Shown one piece after another: positions 51,809 to 61,207 of a stretch of 64,000 bases of DNA. The notes under the pieces are model-generated. The model had not been told where the DNA came from and ran no database searches. It worked only from the letters and a program-made list of their open reading frames with translations. The stretch comes from CAVTWY01 sp963738575 (lineage in GTDB: Bacteria; Pseudomonadota; Gammaproteobacteria; Burkholderiales; Burkholderiaceae_C): assembly GCA_963738575.1 (NCBI GenBank), contig CAVTWY010000004.1, positions 1,326,072-1,390,071 on the forward strand. Direction: 5' to 3'. Within the stretch, counting starts at the first letter, position 1; each line of letters begins with the position of its first letter. Both the position numbers and the translations under genes were made by a program.

Positions 51809-52309
51809 ATGGAAGACTGGATGCAATCTTGGACGCAATGGCTGATGACCACCCTGGCGCTACCCGAATTTGGGCTCAGCACTGTGTTTGTGGTGTCGGT
51901 GGTTTCTGCCACCTTGCTGCCGCTGGCCACCGAACCTGCCGTGTTTGGGTTGGTCAAGCTCAACGCAGGTCTTTTCTGGCCCACCATCTTGGTGGCTTCT
52001 GTGGGAAGCACGCTGGGTGGGGCCATCACGTGGTGGATGGGCTATGGCGTCGAAAAGGCCTACGAAAAGGCGACCCACCATTCACCACTTGAAAATCGTG
52101 CGCTCACATGGTTGCGCCGCTTCGGCCCCAAGGCATGTTTGCTTGCGTGGCTACCTGGGGTGGGTGACCCGTTGTGCGCGGTGGCTGGTTGGTTGCGGTT
52201 GCCTTTTTGGCCTTGTGTGGGGTACATGGCCGTCGGCAAGTTCTTGCGGTTTTTGCTCTACACCGCTGTGCTCTTGTGGCTGTTCCCGGGCCCGATCGGT
52301 GCAAACTGA
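51809..52309 (+). CDS. YqaA/DedA-family membrane protein
   Basis: A 166-aa protein of the SNARE-associated/DedA superfamily. Several hydrophobic segments and the pattern STLGGAITWWMGYGVE followed by WLPGVGDPLCAVAGWLRLP match YqaA-like members. These proteins support membrane homeostasis and possibly lipid transport; the exact role is unknown. It is divergent from dusB across 97 nt. Confidence 0.85.
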   Translation: MEDWMQSWTQWLMTTLALPEFGLSTVFVVSVVSATLLPLATEPAVFGLVKLNAGLFWPTILVASVGSTLGGAITWWMGYGVEKAYEKATHHSPLENRALTWLRRFGPKACLLAWLPGVGDPLCAVAGWLRLPFWPCVGYMAVGKFLRFLLYTAVLLWLFPGPIGAN

Positions 52310-52329
52310 AGGTCACATAGCGGGGGCTG

Positions 52330-52348
52330 AAATGCCCCCAGCGCCGCG
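52330..52348 (+). terminator. Weak terminator hairpin
   Basis: GGGGGC, TGAAAT and GCCCCC form a 6-bp GC stem (about 52331-52348) some 20 nt after the YqaA-like stop. No T-run follows. Confidence 0.4.
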
Positions 52349-52464
52349 CGCGCGACCCTGTAGGGCCCCCATGACAGGCGACAATTCAGGGTCCAGTGCC
52401 CATTCACACCAATGCCCCTTGAGGTGTGCGATTTGATCGCCAATCTGCAACCCAGAGAACGTCT

Positions 52465-54000
52465 ATGCAATCATCGATAACAACCTCGATGCACCTGCCC
52501 ACTGCGGCATCCAGCAAAACAAAGTCGTACGACGCCCTGTCCAGACATTTTGCGCGCCTGCACCGACTGGAGCACTCGGCCGCCATCGTCAGTTGGGACC
52601 GCGCTGCCAACATGCCGCCTGGTGGCCATGAGGCCCGCTCGGCGGCATTGGCCGAGCTCGCTTCACTGTTGCATGGCGTGCGCACCGATCCCTCCCTGCG
52701 TGACCTCCTGGCGAATGCAGAGCAAGAGGACTTGTCGGACATGCAACGGGCCAACGTTCGCGAGATCGCTCGCGGTTATCAGCGTGCGACGGCCTTGCCC
52801 GACGCGTTGGTGCAAGCCAAAGAACTGGCCACGTCGGCATGTGAACACGCCTGGCGCCAGCAGCGGCCTGCCAACGATTGGAAAGGCTTCGCCCCCAATT
52901 TGAAGGCGGTATTGACTTTGGCGCGCGAAGAGGCGCAGACACTCTCCCAGTCCCTGGGCCTGTCAAACTATGACGCTTTGATGGACGCCTTTGAGCCTGG
53001 GATGCGAGCCGATTCGGTTGACCGCATTTTTGGTGAAGTGCGTCAGTGGCTGCCGGGCTTGATCGATGATGTCATGGCCAAGCAGGCCCATGAGCCCGTG
53101 ACGGCCGCAGCAGGGCCGTTCAGTGTCGACAACCAGCGAGCCCTGTGCGAGCGGGTGATGCACGTCTTGCAGTTCAATTTTGACGCGGGGCGGCTCGACG
53201 TCAGCGCCCATCCGTTCAGCGGTGGTGTGCCCGAAGACGTTCGAATGACCACGCGTTACCGCCCAGAAGACTTTTTGCAAAGTTTGATGGGTACCGTGCA
53301 CGAAACGGGGCATGGTCGCTACGAGCAAAATCGCCCACGCGATTGGTTGGGGCAACCCGTGAGCGAGGCGCGCTCGATGGCGGTTCACGAGAGCCAGAGC
53401 CTATCGTTTGAAATGCAGCTGGGCTCACACCCTGGGTTTGCCAGGGTGTTGTCCCCCATGGTTGCCGATGCTTTTGGGCCGCAAGCTGCGTTTGAACCCC
53501 ACAACCTTTGGAAGCTGATAACCCGTGTCAAGCGCGGCCTCATTCGTGTTGACGCCGACGAAGTCACGTACCCTGCGCACGTCATCCTTCGCTACGAGAT
53601 CGAGCGCGCGCTGATCGAGGGTTCCCTTCAAGTCGATGACATCCCAGCCGCGTGGGATGAAAAAATGAAAGCGCTGCTTGGGGTGGACACGCGGGGCAAT
53701 CACCAAGACGGCGCGATGCAAGACGTGCATTGGCCAGCGGGCGCATTCGGCTACTTCCCTTGCTACTCACTCGGCGCCATGTACGCCGCGCAGTGGTTTT
53801 CCACCATGCGTCAAGCCATTCCCGATCTTGATTCGCGCATCGAGCGTGGTGATTTGAATGCCGTGTTTGAATGGCTGCGCGTCAATATCTGGCAGCAAGG
53901 GTCGCGTTGGACCACCGACGAATTGGCGCGGCAGGTGAGCGGCGAAACACTCAACCCAGCGCATTTCAAGGCGCACTTGATCCGCCGTTATTTGAGCTGA
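52465..54000 (+). CDS. M32-family metallocarboxypeptidase
   Basis: A 511-aa cytosolic zinc or cobalt carboxypeptidase (Thermus thermophilus/E. coli-type family M32). The HEXXH site is His279-Glu-Thr-Gly-His283, and the family's HESQS motif starts at His308. PAHVILRYEIERALIEG and DVHWPAGAFGYFPCYSLGAMYAAQ (core motif GYFPCYSLG) are also typical. It removes C-terminal residues from peptides. The start is probably ATG 52465; 52426 and 52489 are alternatives. Confidence 0.9.
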   Translation: MQSSITTSMHLPTAASSKTKSYDALSRHFARLHRLEHSAAIVSWDRAANMPPGGHEARSAALAELASLLHGVRTDPSLRDLLANAEQEDLSDMQRANVREIARGYQRATALPDALVQAKELATSACEHAWRQQRPANDWKGFAPNLKAVLTLAREEAQTLSQSLGLSNYDALMDAFEPGMRADSVDRIFGEVRQWLPGLIDDVMAKQAHEPVTAAAGPFSVDNQRALCERVMHVLQFNFDAGRLDVSAHPFSGGVPEDVRMTTRYRPEDFLQSLMGTVHETGHGRYEQNRPRDWLGQPVSEARSMAVHESQSLSFEMQLGSHPGFARVLSPMVADAFGPQAAFEPHNLWKLITRVKRGLIRVDADEVTYPAHVILRYEIERALIEGSLQVDDIPAAWDEKMKALLGVDTRGNHQDGAMQDVHWPAGAFGYFPCYSLGAMYAAQWFSTMRQAIPDLDSRIERGDLNAVFEWLRVNIWQQGSRWTTDELARQVSGETLNPAHFKAHLIRRYLS

Positions 54001-54052
54001 GGGGTCGGGATCTTGGCGTGTCTGATTGTCGCGACCGATGCAACTCGCTGCG

Positions 54053-55414
54053 TCACGGCGCTGCGAACAATCGCTCTTCCAAGTCGTCCAAAGTGGCGTC
54101 CAAACGCTTCAACGCCTGCGCCGTGCGCGTCGGCGTGGTCAAGCGATTGGGGCGGTCGGCGATCAATCGCCTTGACGAATCTTCCAGTGCAGGCCAGTTG
54201 ATCGTTACCCCGTGGCGCGCCAACTTGGCCGATAGAGAGCTTCGTTTGGCGCGCAGCATGGCTCGGGTTTGTTGGTAGGCATGTTCGGCCAACTGCCGTC
54301 GCTGCGACACGCTGAAGGTGTTGGCAAGGTACATCGCCGCGTCGCGGTGGTTGGGCTCAAACAAAATGATGTCCACCTCGGGGTGGCTGCGCTCGTAACC
54401 ACGCATGCCGAGTGCCAAGCGCGAATGGATGAGCGAGCGCAAAGTTTGACTCAATACCAACGGCAGGCCTCCGTCGACCATGCGAGGGATGGCCTCGTCG
54501 GCGCGACCCATCGCACGTGGTGGCGCCACCGTGGCGTCGAAGGGCACCAGTGGGTTCATGCACAGCAGCAAGTCCAGGCCACGCTCTAACAGCACACTGG
54601 CATGGAGTGTTTTTTTGACGGCACCATCGATGTAGCTTCGACCGTCGATCGTCACGGGTGGAAACAAGCCCGGCAACGCTGCGCTCGCCTGGATGGCGAC
54701 ACTGATGGGCACGTGGTCCAGGCCGGGTGTACCAAACGGGGCGGCATCGCCCGTGTCCAAGTCGGTTGCCACCAAGATAAGGGTGCGCTTGAGCTTTCGA
54801 AAGTCGTTGGTACGCCCCGGCGCCGAAAACGCCTTGGCCAACTGGGTTTGCAGCGACTCGCCACTCAAGACGCCCGTTGGCAAGGCCCGGCCAAGGCGCT
54901 CGAGTGCTGCCAGCTTGCTGCGGCGGCGCACGCTGATGTCCCAACCAGCCTGGGCTGCCAACCAAGGCAATGACGCCAAGCGCTGCCCAAACTCGCGCCA
55001 AGCAGGGCGCAGCAGCAGCGCTGGGTCCAACACACTGGCCTCGTCGCCATCGTTTTCGATGAAAGCGGCGCACTGCTCGCGCGGTGTCATGCCATTGGCA
55101 AGGCCGGCGGTAATGAAGGCACCAGCCGACACCCCCACGTACGCATGCAGGTCGGTGAAATCGAGGCCGACAAGCGCCTCTTCCAGCGCACAAAGTGCAC
55201 CGATCTCGTAGATGGCGCCCAGCGGTCCGCCGCCAGCCAGCGCCAAACCGATGCGGGGCTTGTTCGACGCAAGCTTGCGTCGCGCTGCGGGGGGGCGTTC
55301 ACTCTCGGGCGCATGCCCAGGGCGCGCATTCAGAGACTGGCGGGCCGAGCTGCCAGTGGGCTTTCGCGTCTTTGTCAAAGGGGTGGCTGATGGGGCGCGA
55401 TGTCCTGTGGCCAT
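54053..55414 (-). CDS. Patatin-like phospholipase
   Basis: A 453-aa protein. After about 50 basic, low-complexity residues it has the patatin domain: oxyanion loop GLALAGGGPLGAIYEIG, nucleophile Ser in VGVSAGAF (GxSxG), and catalytic Asp in SYIDGAVKK (DGA). These enzymes release fatty acids from lipids. It is 16 nt downstream of the phasin gene on the same strand, which suggests action on stored lipid or polyester granules. PHA depolymerases have a related fold, so the substrate is open. Confidence 0.87.
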   Translation of the reverse strand: MATGHRAPSATPLTKTRKPTGSSARQSLNARPGHAPESERPPAARRKLASNKPRIGLALAGGGPLGAIYEIGALCALEEALVGLDFTDLHAYVGVSAGAFITAGLANGMTPREQCAAFIENDGDEASVLDPALLLRPAWREFGQRLASLPWLAAQAGWDISVRRRSKLAALERLGRALPTGVLSGESLQTQLAKAFSAPGRTNDFRKLKRTLILVATDLDTGDAAPFGTPGLDHVPISVAIQASAALPGLFPPVTIDGRSYIDGAVKKTLHASVLLERGLDLLLCMNPLVPFDATVAPPRAMGRADEAIPRMVDGGLPLVLSQTLRSLIHSRLALGMRGYERSHPEVDIILFEPNHRDAAMYLANTFSVSQRRQLAEHAYQQTRAMLRAKRSSLSAKLARHGVTINWPALEDSSRRLIADRPNRLTTPTRTAQALKRLDATLDDLEERLFAAP

Positions 55415-55430
55415 GCCGGGTGCCTGCGAG

Positions 55431-55964
55431 TCAAGCAGGCTTGCGAGTGCGTTTCACCACTTTTTTGGTCACGGCGCTGGCCTGGCGAGCGGCAGTTTTG
55501 ACGGTTGCCGCCTTGCGCGTCGGCGCTGGCTTTGTCTTGGTGGGGCCACCGATCTTTGCGTTCAGTGCGTCGATTCTGGCGATCAACGTGTCAACGTCGG
55601 CGCGCGACGGTACGCCCAGCTTATTCAGTGCTTTGGCGACACGTTCCTCGAAGATCGACTCGAGCCGGTCCCACTGTGCCCCAGCCTTGGAAGTCACGCC
55701 ATCGGCCACCGCCGTCATTTTGGTGGCGACTTCGCTGATGCGGTCTTCTGCCAACGACTGAGTCTTGCGCTGCAGCTTTTGGCCTTCGCCCACCAGTGCT
55801 TCAAAAACTTTGCCGCCCTCGGCTTGGGCTTTGGAGAATGCGCCCATGCCCGCCAGCCAGATCTGCTGTGTCGAGCCCTTGATGTTTGCAGCGAGCTCGC
55901 TGTCCAGCAGGCCAGCAGGAGACGCCTTTTTTGCGTCGGCCATCTTTTGGAGCTTTTTGACCAT
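55431..55964 (-). CDS. Phasin family protein (PhaF/PhaI-like granule protein)
   Basis: A 177-aa protein. The N-terminal two-thirds is a long amphipathic helix region (IWLAGMGAFSKAQAEGGKVFEALVGEG, core IWLAGMGAFSKAQ) typical of polyhydroxyalkanoate granule proteins. The last 35 residues are rich in Lys, Ala, Pro and Thr (TRKAATVKTAARQ), like the histone-like tail of PhaF, which binds DNA. It would coat storage granules and help their segregation. ATG 55964 is chosen since GAGG lies 8 nt upstream. It is divergent from the fatty acyl reductase gene. Confidence 0.87.
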   Translation of the reverse strand: MVKKLQKMADAKKASPAGLLDSELAANIKGSTQQIWLAGMGAFSKAQAEGGKVFEALVGEGQKLQRKTQSLAEDRISEVATKMTAVADGVTSKAGAQWDRLESIFEERVAKALNKLGVPSRADVDTLIARIDALNAKIGGPTKTKPAPTRKAATVKTAARQASAVTKKVVKRTRKPA

Positions 55965-56232
55965 TGTGTCGTCCTCGGTTGAAGCGGTGGTTTTGCGGCG
56001 TACCAACCCAGTGGTCCGCTGGTGCCGACTTTAGGGGCCTTTGTCTGAGGCGCGAAGCCTAGATTTCTAGGGTGTCCCCTCTACCAACGCGGTTTTTGTG
56101 ATGACCAAAGGCTTTCGAGGTGACAGGCCCCAAAGCGACAAGGCAAGCTTGCGGCACCCCCCACCCGGGAAAGCGCGATGGGTAAGCACTCGGCTTTGAG
56201 GAAACAATGCGTCAGCGCAACCAGGAGACACC

Positions 56233-58221
56233 ATGAAGTATTTCGTGACAGGGGCAACCGGTTTCATTGGCAAACGTTTGGTCAAGACCTTGCTGGACAG
56301 GCGAGGTGCCACCGTCTATTTTCTTGTGCGCCGTGAGAGCGAGCGCAAAGTGGCGGGTTTGTTGAAGTACTGGGGCACCACCAAGTCTCGTGCAATACCC
56401 GTGTTTGGCGACCTGACCGCCAAAAAACTAGGGGTGGCAGTTGACGAGGTCAAAGCACTCAAAGGCAAAATTGACCACGTGGTTCATTTGGCCGCCGTTT
56501 ACGACCTAAGTGCTGACGAAGCCAGCCAAGTCACTGTCAACATCGACGGCACCCGCAGTGCGGTGGAGTTTGCCAAAGCCATTGACGCCAAGCACTTCCA
56601 TCACGTCTCCAGCATCGCGGCCGCTGGCCTCTACGAGGGCGTGTTTCGCGAAGACATGTTTGAAGAGGCTGAGGGGCTGGACCACCCGTACTTCATGACC
56701 AAACACGAGTCAGAAAAGGTGGTGCGCAAAGAATGCAAAGTGCCATGGACCGTGTACCGCCCGGCCATGGTGGTTGGCGACAGCAAAACGGGCGAAATGG
56801 ACAAAATCGACGGCCCGTACTATTTCTTCAAGCTGATTCAGCGCATGCGGCAATTGCTGCCCCCTTGGATGCCGGCCATTGGGTTGGAAGGCGGGCGCGT
56901 CAACATCGTGCCGGTCGACTATGTGGTGGCCGCGTTGGATCACTTGGTGCATCAGCGCCGTGCCGGGGGTGAGTGCTTTCATCTGGTGGACCCCAAAGGC
57001 TACCGCGTGGGCGATGTGTTGGACATCTTCAGCCGTGCAGCCCACGCCCCGCGCATGAATCTTTTTGTGAATGCAGCGCTGTTTGGTTTTGTGCCCCGTG
57101 GTGTCAAAAAATCGCTCATGGCGTTGGCCCCTGTCAAACGCATTTACCGGGCCGTGATGAGCGACTTGGCGCTGCCAGAGGAGATGTTGACGTTTGTCAA
57201 TTACCCCACGCGTTTTGACCGCAGGGCTATCGATAAAGCGCTGTCCGGGTCGGGTATCGAATGCCCGAGCTTGAACGACTACGCATGGCGGTTGTGGGAC
57301 TACTGGGAGCGAAACCTCGACCCCGACTTGTTCATCGACCGCAGCCTGCGCGGCACGGTGGGTGGCAAGGTGGTGTTGGTCACGGGGGGCAGTTCGGGCA
57401 TTGGTTTGGCGGCAGCCCACAAGTTTGCCGAAGCGGGAGCCACCACCGTCATTTGCGGCCGTGACCAGGTCAAGCTGGACGAAGCCTGCAAAGAAGCCAA
57501 ATCCAAAGGCTACAAGTTCATCGCCTACCCAGCCGACATTGCTGACATGGCCGACTGTGACCGCTTCATCAAGCAGCTGGTTGAGGACCACGGTGGGGTC
57601 GACTTCTTGATCAACAATGCCGGGCGTTCCATTCGCCGCGCCATCGAGTCAAGTTACGACCGTTTTCACGACTACGAGCGCACCATGCAGCTTAACTATT
57701 TTGGTTGCCTGCGCGTGACGATGGGCTTGTTGCCGTCGATGGTGACCAAGAAGAAGGGGCATGTCGTCAATATCAGCTCGATTGGTGTGTTAACCAATGC
57801 ACCAAGATTTTCGGCCTACGTGGCCAGCAAGGCCGCACTGGATGCTTGGACACGCTGCGCTTCGAGTGAATACGCCGACCAAGGCATCACGTTCACCACC
57901 ATCAACATGCCCTTGGTGCGAACGCCCATGATTGCGCCCACTAAAATTTACAACAACGTACCCACCCTGAGCCCGGAAGAGGCGGCGGACATGATCGCCA
58001 ACGCCTGCATCAGCAAGCCGGTGCGCATCGCCACGCGCCTGGGCATCACAGGCGAGTTGTTGCACGCGCTGGCACCGCGCGTCGCGCAGATTGGCATGAA
58101 CACTAGTTTCAGGATGTTCCCTGATTCGACGGCAGCCAAAGGCGACAAGGCAGGTGCCAAGCCGCAGCTATCGGCCGAGGCCGTTGCCATGCAGCAATTG
58201 ATGCGAGGCATTCACTTTTAA
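56233..58221 (+). CDS. Two-domain fatty acyl-CoA/ACP reductase (alcohol-forming, Marinobacter FAR-like)
   Basis: A 662-aa fusion of two SDR domains. The N-terminal extended SDR has TGATGFIG at residues 6-13 and catalytic Tyr153/Lys157 (YFMTK). The C-terminal classical SDR has GGSSGIG at 385-391, NNAGRS at 461-466, Ser515/516 and Tyr529/Lys533 (YVASK). Length, domain order and blocks such as HHVSSIAAAGL, HESEKVV, DYWERNLDPDLF and NISSIGVLTNAPRFSAYV match the alcohol-forming reductase of Marinobacter (about 661 aa), which reduces acyl-CoA or acyl-ACP to the fatty alcohol with NADPH. A strong AGGAGA precedes the ATG. A wax-ester or detoxification role is inferred. Confidence 0.85.
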   Translation: MKYFVTGATGFIGKRLVKTLLDRRGATVYFLVRRESERKVAGLLKYWGTTKSRAIPVFGDLTAKKLGVAVDEVKALKGKIDHVVHLAAVYDLSADEASQVTVNIDGTRSAVEFAKAIDAKHFHHVSSIAAAGLYEGVFREDMFEEAEGLDHPYFMTKHESEKVVRKECKVPWTVYRPAMVVGDSKTGEMDKIDGPYYFFKLIQRMRQLLPPWMPAIGLEGGRVNIVPVDYVVAALDHLVHQRRAGGECFHLVDPKGYRVGDVLDIFSRAAHAPRMNLFVNAALFGFVPRGVKKSLMALAPVKRIYRAVMSDLALPEEMLTFVNYPTRFDRRAIDKALSGSGIECPSLNDYAWRLWDYWERNLDPDLFIDRSLRGTVGGKVVLVTGGSSGIGLAAAHKFAEAGATTVICGRDQVKLDEACKEAKSKGYKFIAYPADIADMADCDRFIKQLVEDHGGVDFLINNAGRSIRRAIESSYDRFHDYERTMQLNYFGCLRVTMGLLPSMVTKKKGHVVNISSIGVLTNAPRFSAYVASKAALDAWTRCASSEYADQGITFTTINMPLVRTPMIAPTKIYNNVPTLSPEEAADMIANACISKPVRIATRLGITGELLHALAPRVAQIGMNTSFRMFPDSTAAKGDKAGAKPQLSAEAVAMQQLMRGIHF

Positions 58222-58288
58222 GGCGACGCGCTGGTCGGGGTGGGCCGGGAGGGCCCGTGGCTGCGCGCGCGCCGAGACGCAAGGTGTA

Positions 58289-58564
58289 CTACTGCGCCTT
58301 GATTTCGGTGACCACGTACTGGCCGTCAATCTTCTGCGCCGAAAACTTTACTTTCATGCCTTCGCCCAGGCCCTCCAACATTTTGGCGTCTTTGACTCGA
58401 AACACCATGGTCATGGGGGGCATGTCCAAGTTTTTGATCTCGCCATGATTGAGCGTGATCTTGCTTTGCGCTTTGTCGATTTTGCGCACCGTGGCGTCGG
58501 TCGGTTGTGCCCATGCAGCGGTTGCAATGGCCAGCGTGGCAATCGAAGTCAACAATCGTTTCAT
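58289..58564 (-). CDS. Periplasmic copper-binding protein (CusF-like)
   Basis: A 91-aa exported protein. A signal peptide (MKRLLTSIATLAIATAAWA) is followed by a small beta-barrel domain with the CusF pattern: KITLNHGEIKNLDMPPMTMVFRV (core GEIKNLDMPPMTM) with His and Met ligands. CusF-type proteins bind Cu(I)/Ag(I) and hand it to an efflux pump. No pump genes are nearby. ATG 58564 is used rather than 58582, since it starts the signal peptide and follows a GAGA. Confidence 0.87.
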   Translation of the reverse strand: MKRLLTSIATLAIATAAWAQPTDATVRKIDKAQSKITLNHGEIKNLDMPPMTMVFRVKDAKMLEGLGEGMKVKFSAQKIDGQYVVTEIKAQ

Positions 58565-58765
58565 GGTGGGTCTCTCTTTCAATCAAACACGGGGCGATTT
58601 TGAATTTTGCGCCCTCTTGGTGCAGAAACCTGGTCTTTCTCGCTGCAGGCGACATTGGAAAACGGGGAAAGTGTGAGGGTTCCCTCGCCTGCCTTCCCGT
58701 CTCGCTTAACGTGCCACTGCCAGTCGCTGCCTACAATGAGTGTGAATTTACTTTCTAAAGTAGCC

Positions 58766-59671
58766 ATGACCACCCACACGCCCACCGATGTGTCCCACAT
58801 CCCCCCGCGCGACAAGGCTGAAATTTTGGCGCAAGCGCTTCCTTACATTCGCAAGTACCACGGCAAGACGCTGGTCATCAAGTATGGCGGCAACGCCATG
58901 ACTGACCCCGCATTGCAACAAGATTTTGCCGAGGACGTGGTGTTACTCAAGTTGGTGGGCATGAACCCAGTGGTGGTGCATGGCGGTGGCCCTCAAATCG
59001 ACAATGCGCTGGCCAAGATCGGCAAAAAGGGTACGTTCATCCAAGGCATGCGCGTGACCGATCAGGAAACGATGGATGTGGTGGAGTGGGTGTTGGGAGG
59101 CGAGGTGCAACAAGACATCGTCGGCCTCATCAACCAAGCCGGTGGCAAGGCCGTGGGGTTGACGGGCTATGACGGCGGCTTGATTCGCGCGCGCAAGTTG
59201 AAGCTGCAAGACAAAGACGACCCCACCAAAGAGCACGACGTGGGGCAGGTGGGTGAAATCGAATCCATCGACCCGAGTGTGGTCAAGGCCTTGCAAGACG
59301 ACCAGTTCATCCCAGTCATCAGCCCCATCGGTTTCGGCGCTGACAACCAGAGTTTCAACATCAACGCCGACGTGGTGGCGTCCAAGCTTGCCACGGTGCT
59401 GAAAGCAGAAAAACTGATGATGTTGACCAACACGCCAGGCGTGCTTGACAAAGCTGGCAAGCTGCTGACCGACCTCACTGCGCGTCGCATCGACGAGCTG
59501 TTTGCCGACGGCACCATTTCAGGCGGCATGCTTCCCAAAATTGCTGGTGCACTCGACGCTGCGAAGAGCGGCGTTAACGCCGTGCACATCATTGACGGCC
59601 GTGTCCCACATGCCATGTTGTTGGAGATCCTCACCGATCAGGCATACGGAACGATGATCCGTTCGCACTGA
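58766..59671 (+). CDS. argB: Acetylglutamate kinase
   Basis: A 301-aa kinase that phosphorylates N-acetylglutamate in arginine synthesis. It has VIKYGGNAMTDP, VVVHGGGPQIDNAL, GLTGYDGGLIRA, NINADVVASKLATVLKA and GGMLPKIAGALDAAKSG. The long N-terminal extension (MTTHTPTDVSHIPPRDKAEIL) resembles arginine-sensitive forms, where an N-terminal helix allows hexamer formation. ATG 58766 is used; the longer frame from 58607 lacks support. Confidence 0.95.
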   Translation: MTTHTPTDVSHIPPRDKAEILAQALPYIRKYHGKTLVIKYGGNAMTDPALQQDFAEDVVLLKLVGMNPVVVHGGGPQIDNALAKIGKKGTFIQGMRVTDQETMDVVEWVLGGEVQQDIVGLINQAGGKAVGLTGYDGGLIRARKLKLQDKDDPTKEHDVGQVGEIESIDPSVVKALQDDQFIPVISPIGFGADNQSFNINADVVASKLATVLKAEKLMMLTNTPGVLDKAGKLLTDLTARRIDELFADGTISGGMLPKIAGALDAAKSGVNAVHIIDGRVPHAMLLEILTDQAYGTMIRSH

Positions 59672-59772
59672 CAACAACTGACAACGATCAATGCACGCGC
59701 TGGCATTGAAGTTCACGGGGTTGTGGGCCCGCCCATGAGTGTGAAGCCCTGCGAGGTGCTGACGCTGTGCGC

Positions 59773-60474
59773 ATGACGCCGTCGGCCCGGGGCGCCTCGC
59801 GGGTGTGGCTGTTTGATCTGGACAACACGTTGCACGACGCGGGTGCCTACGTGTTTGGTCAACTCAATCAAGCCATGACGGATTACGTGGCTGACGAGCT
59901 GAAACTGCCGCGCGCCGACGCCGATGCATTGCGTCGCACCTATTGGCATCGCTACGGTGCAACCTTGATCGGGTTGGTGCGGCACCATGGCGTGGACCCC
60001 CATCACTTTTTGGAGCGGACGCACCGCTTACCTGACCTGCTGAACCACCTGTCGGCGTCACCGCGGGACGTGGCGGCCATCAAGCGTTTGCAAGGCCGCC
60101 GTGTGGTGCTAACCAACGCGCCGCTGCACTATGCCCATCGGGTCTTGGCGGGTCTGGGGCTCGCCCGCCTCTTCGACGATGTGGTCAGCATCGAGCACAT
60201 GCGCATGTTTGGCAACCTTCGCCCCAAACCCGATCGGCGCATGTTCAAACGTCTTTTGGCCCAACTTCAAGTCCAAGCGAGCCGATGTGTGCTGGTGGAA
60301 GATACGTTGATTCATCAAAAGGTGGCGCATGGATTAGGCATAAAAACGGCATGGATGTGCCGATATGCGCGACCGAAATCACACAACCGCGAAGTTGGTG
60401 TTTACCAGCCTGCGAAGCCGCAGTACGTGTATGCAAGAATGAGGACGCTACAAACTTTACGGCGCTTTTTCTGA
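59773..60474 (+). CDS. HAD-superfamily pyrimidine 5'-nucleotidase
   Basis: A 233-aa HAD hydrolase. Motif I is VWLFDLDNTLHDA, motif II VVLTNAP, motif III uses Lys in LRPKPDRRMFKRLL, and motif IV is VLVEDTLIHQKVA. The pattern fits the pyrimidine 5'-nucleotidase (Sdt1-like) family, which removes phosphate from UMP/CMP. It stands between argB and slmA, and its stop overlaps the slmA start. ATG 59773 or GTG 59767 could be used. Confidence 0.87.
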   Translation: MTPSARGASRVWLFDLDNTLHDAGAYVFGQLNQAMTDYVADELKLPRADADALRRTYWHRYGATLIGLVRHHGVDPHHFLERTHRLPDLLNHLSASPRDVAAIKRLQGRRVVLTNAPLHYAHRVLAGLGLARLFDDVVSIEHMRMFGNLRPKPDRRMFKRLLAQLQVQASRCVLVEDTLIHQKVAHGLGIKTAWMCRYARPKSHNREVGVYQPAKPQYVYARMRTLQTLRRFF

Positions 60475-61118
60475 TGTCCGATTTGACCACGGCGACTCAA
60501 GACGACACCGACACCTCGGTGCCGGGTGCAACCGTGCGCAAGCGTCCCAAGCCCGGCGAACGCCGTGTGCAAATTTTGCAGACCTTGGCGTCCATGCTCG
60601 AGCAGCCGGGTGCCGAACGAATCACCACAGCGGCGTTGGCCGCCAAGTTGTCCGTCAGCGAGGCAGCCCTTTACCGGCACTTTGCAAGCAAAGCACAAAT
60701 GTTCGAGGGCTTGATCGAGTTTGTCGAAACCAGCGTGTTCACACTCATCAACCAAGTGATCGAACGCGAGAGTGATGCCCGCTCCCAAGCTGGCCGCATT
60801 GCCACCGTGGTGTTGCAATTTGGCGAGAAGAACCCCGGCATGACCCGTGTCATGGTGGGTGACGCGCTGGTGTTCGAAAACGAACGCTTGGCGGTGCGAA
60901 TGAACCAGTTCTTTGAGCGCGTCGAGTCCCAATTGCGACAAACCATGCGCCAGGCTGCCGAGGCCGCAGGTTCCACCACCCCCACGGTCGAGGCCAATGC
61001 GCGCGCGTCGGTGTTGACGGCCTTCATCGTGGGCCGGCTGCAGCGTTACGCACGCAGCAACTTCAAGCGCACGCCGACCGAGAGCCTCGACCTGGCCATC
61101 CAACTGCTCACCAAGTAG
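60474..61118 (+). CDS. slmA: Nucleoid occlusion factor SlmA
   Basis: A 214-aa TetR-fold protein. The helix-turn-helix is ITTAALAAKLSVSEAALYRHFASK, with VQILQTLASMLEQPG before it; the FASKAQMFEGLIEFVE block is characteristic of SlmA/Ttk. SlmA binds chromosomal sites and stops FtsZ from assembling over DNA. ATG 60474 overlaps the nucleotidase stop (TGATG). Confidence 0.92.
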   Translation: MSDLTTATQDDTDTSVPGATVRKRPKPGERRVQILQTLASMLEQPGAERITTAALAAKLSVSEAALYRHFASKAQMFEGLIEFVETSVFTLINQVIERESDARSQAGRIATVVLQFGEKNPGMTRVMVGDALVFENERLAVRMNQFFERVESQLRQTMRQAAEAAGSTTPTVEANARASVLTAFIVGRLQRYARSNFKRTPTESLDLAIQLLTK

Positions 61119-61207
61119 CTTGATTGACGTGGCGGCGCCACGCCGTCATGGCGTGGTGCTGCAGGTTCGCCCTGGGTGCTGAATGCCTAGAAACTACACT
61201 CCGGGGC

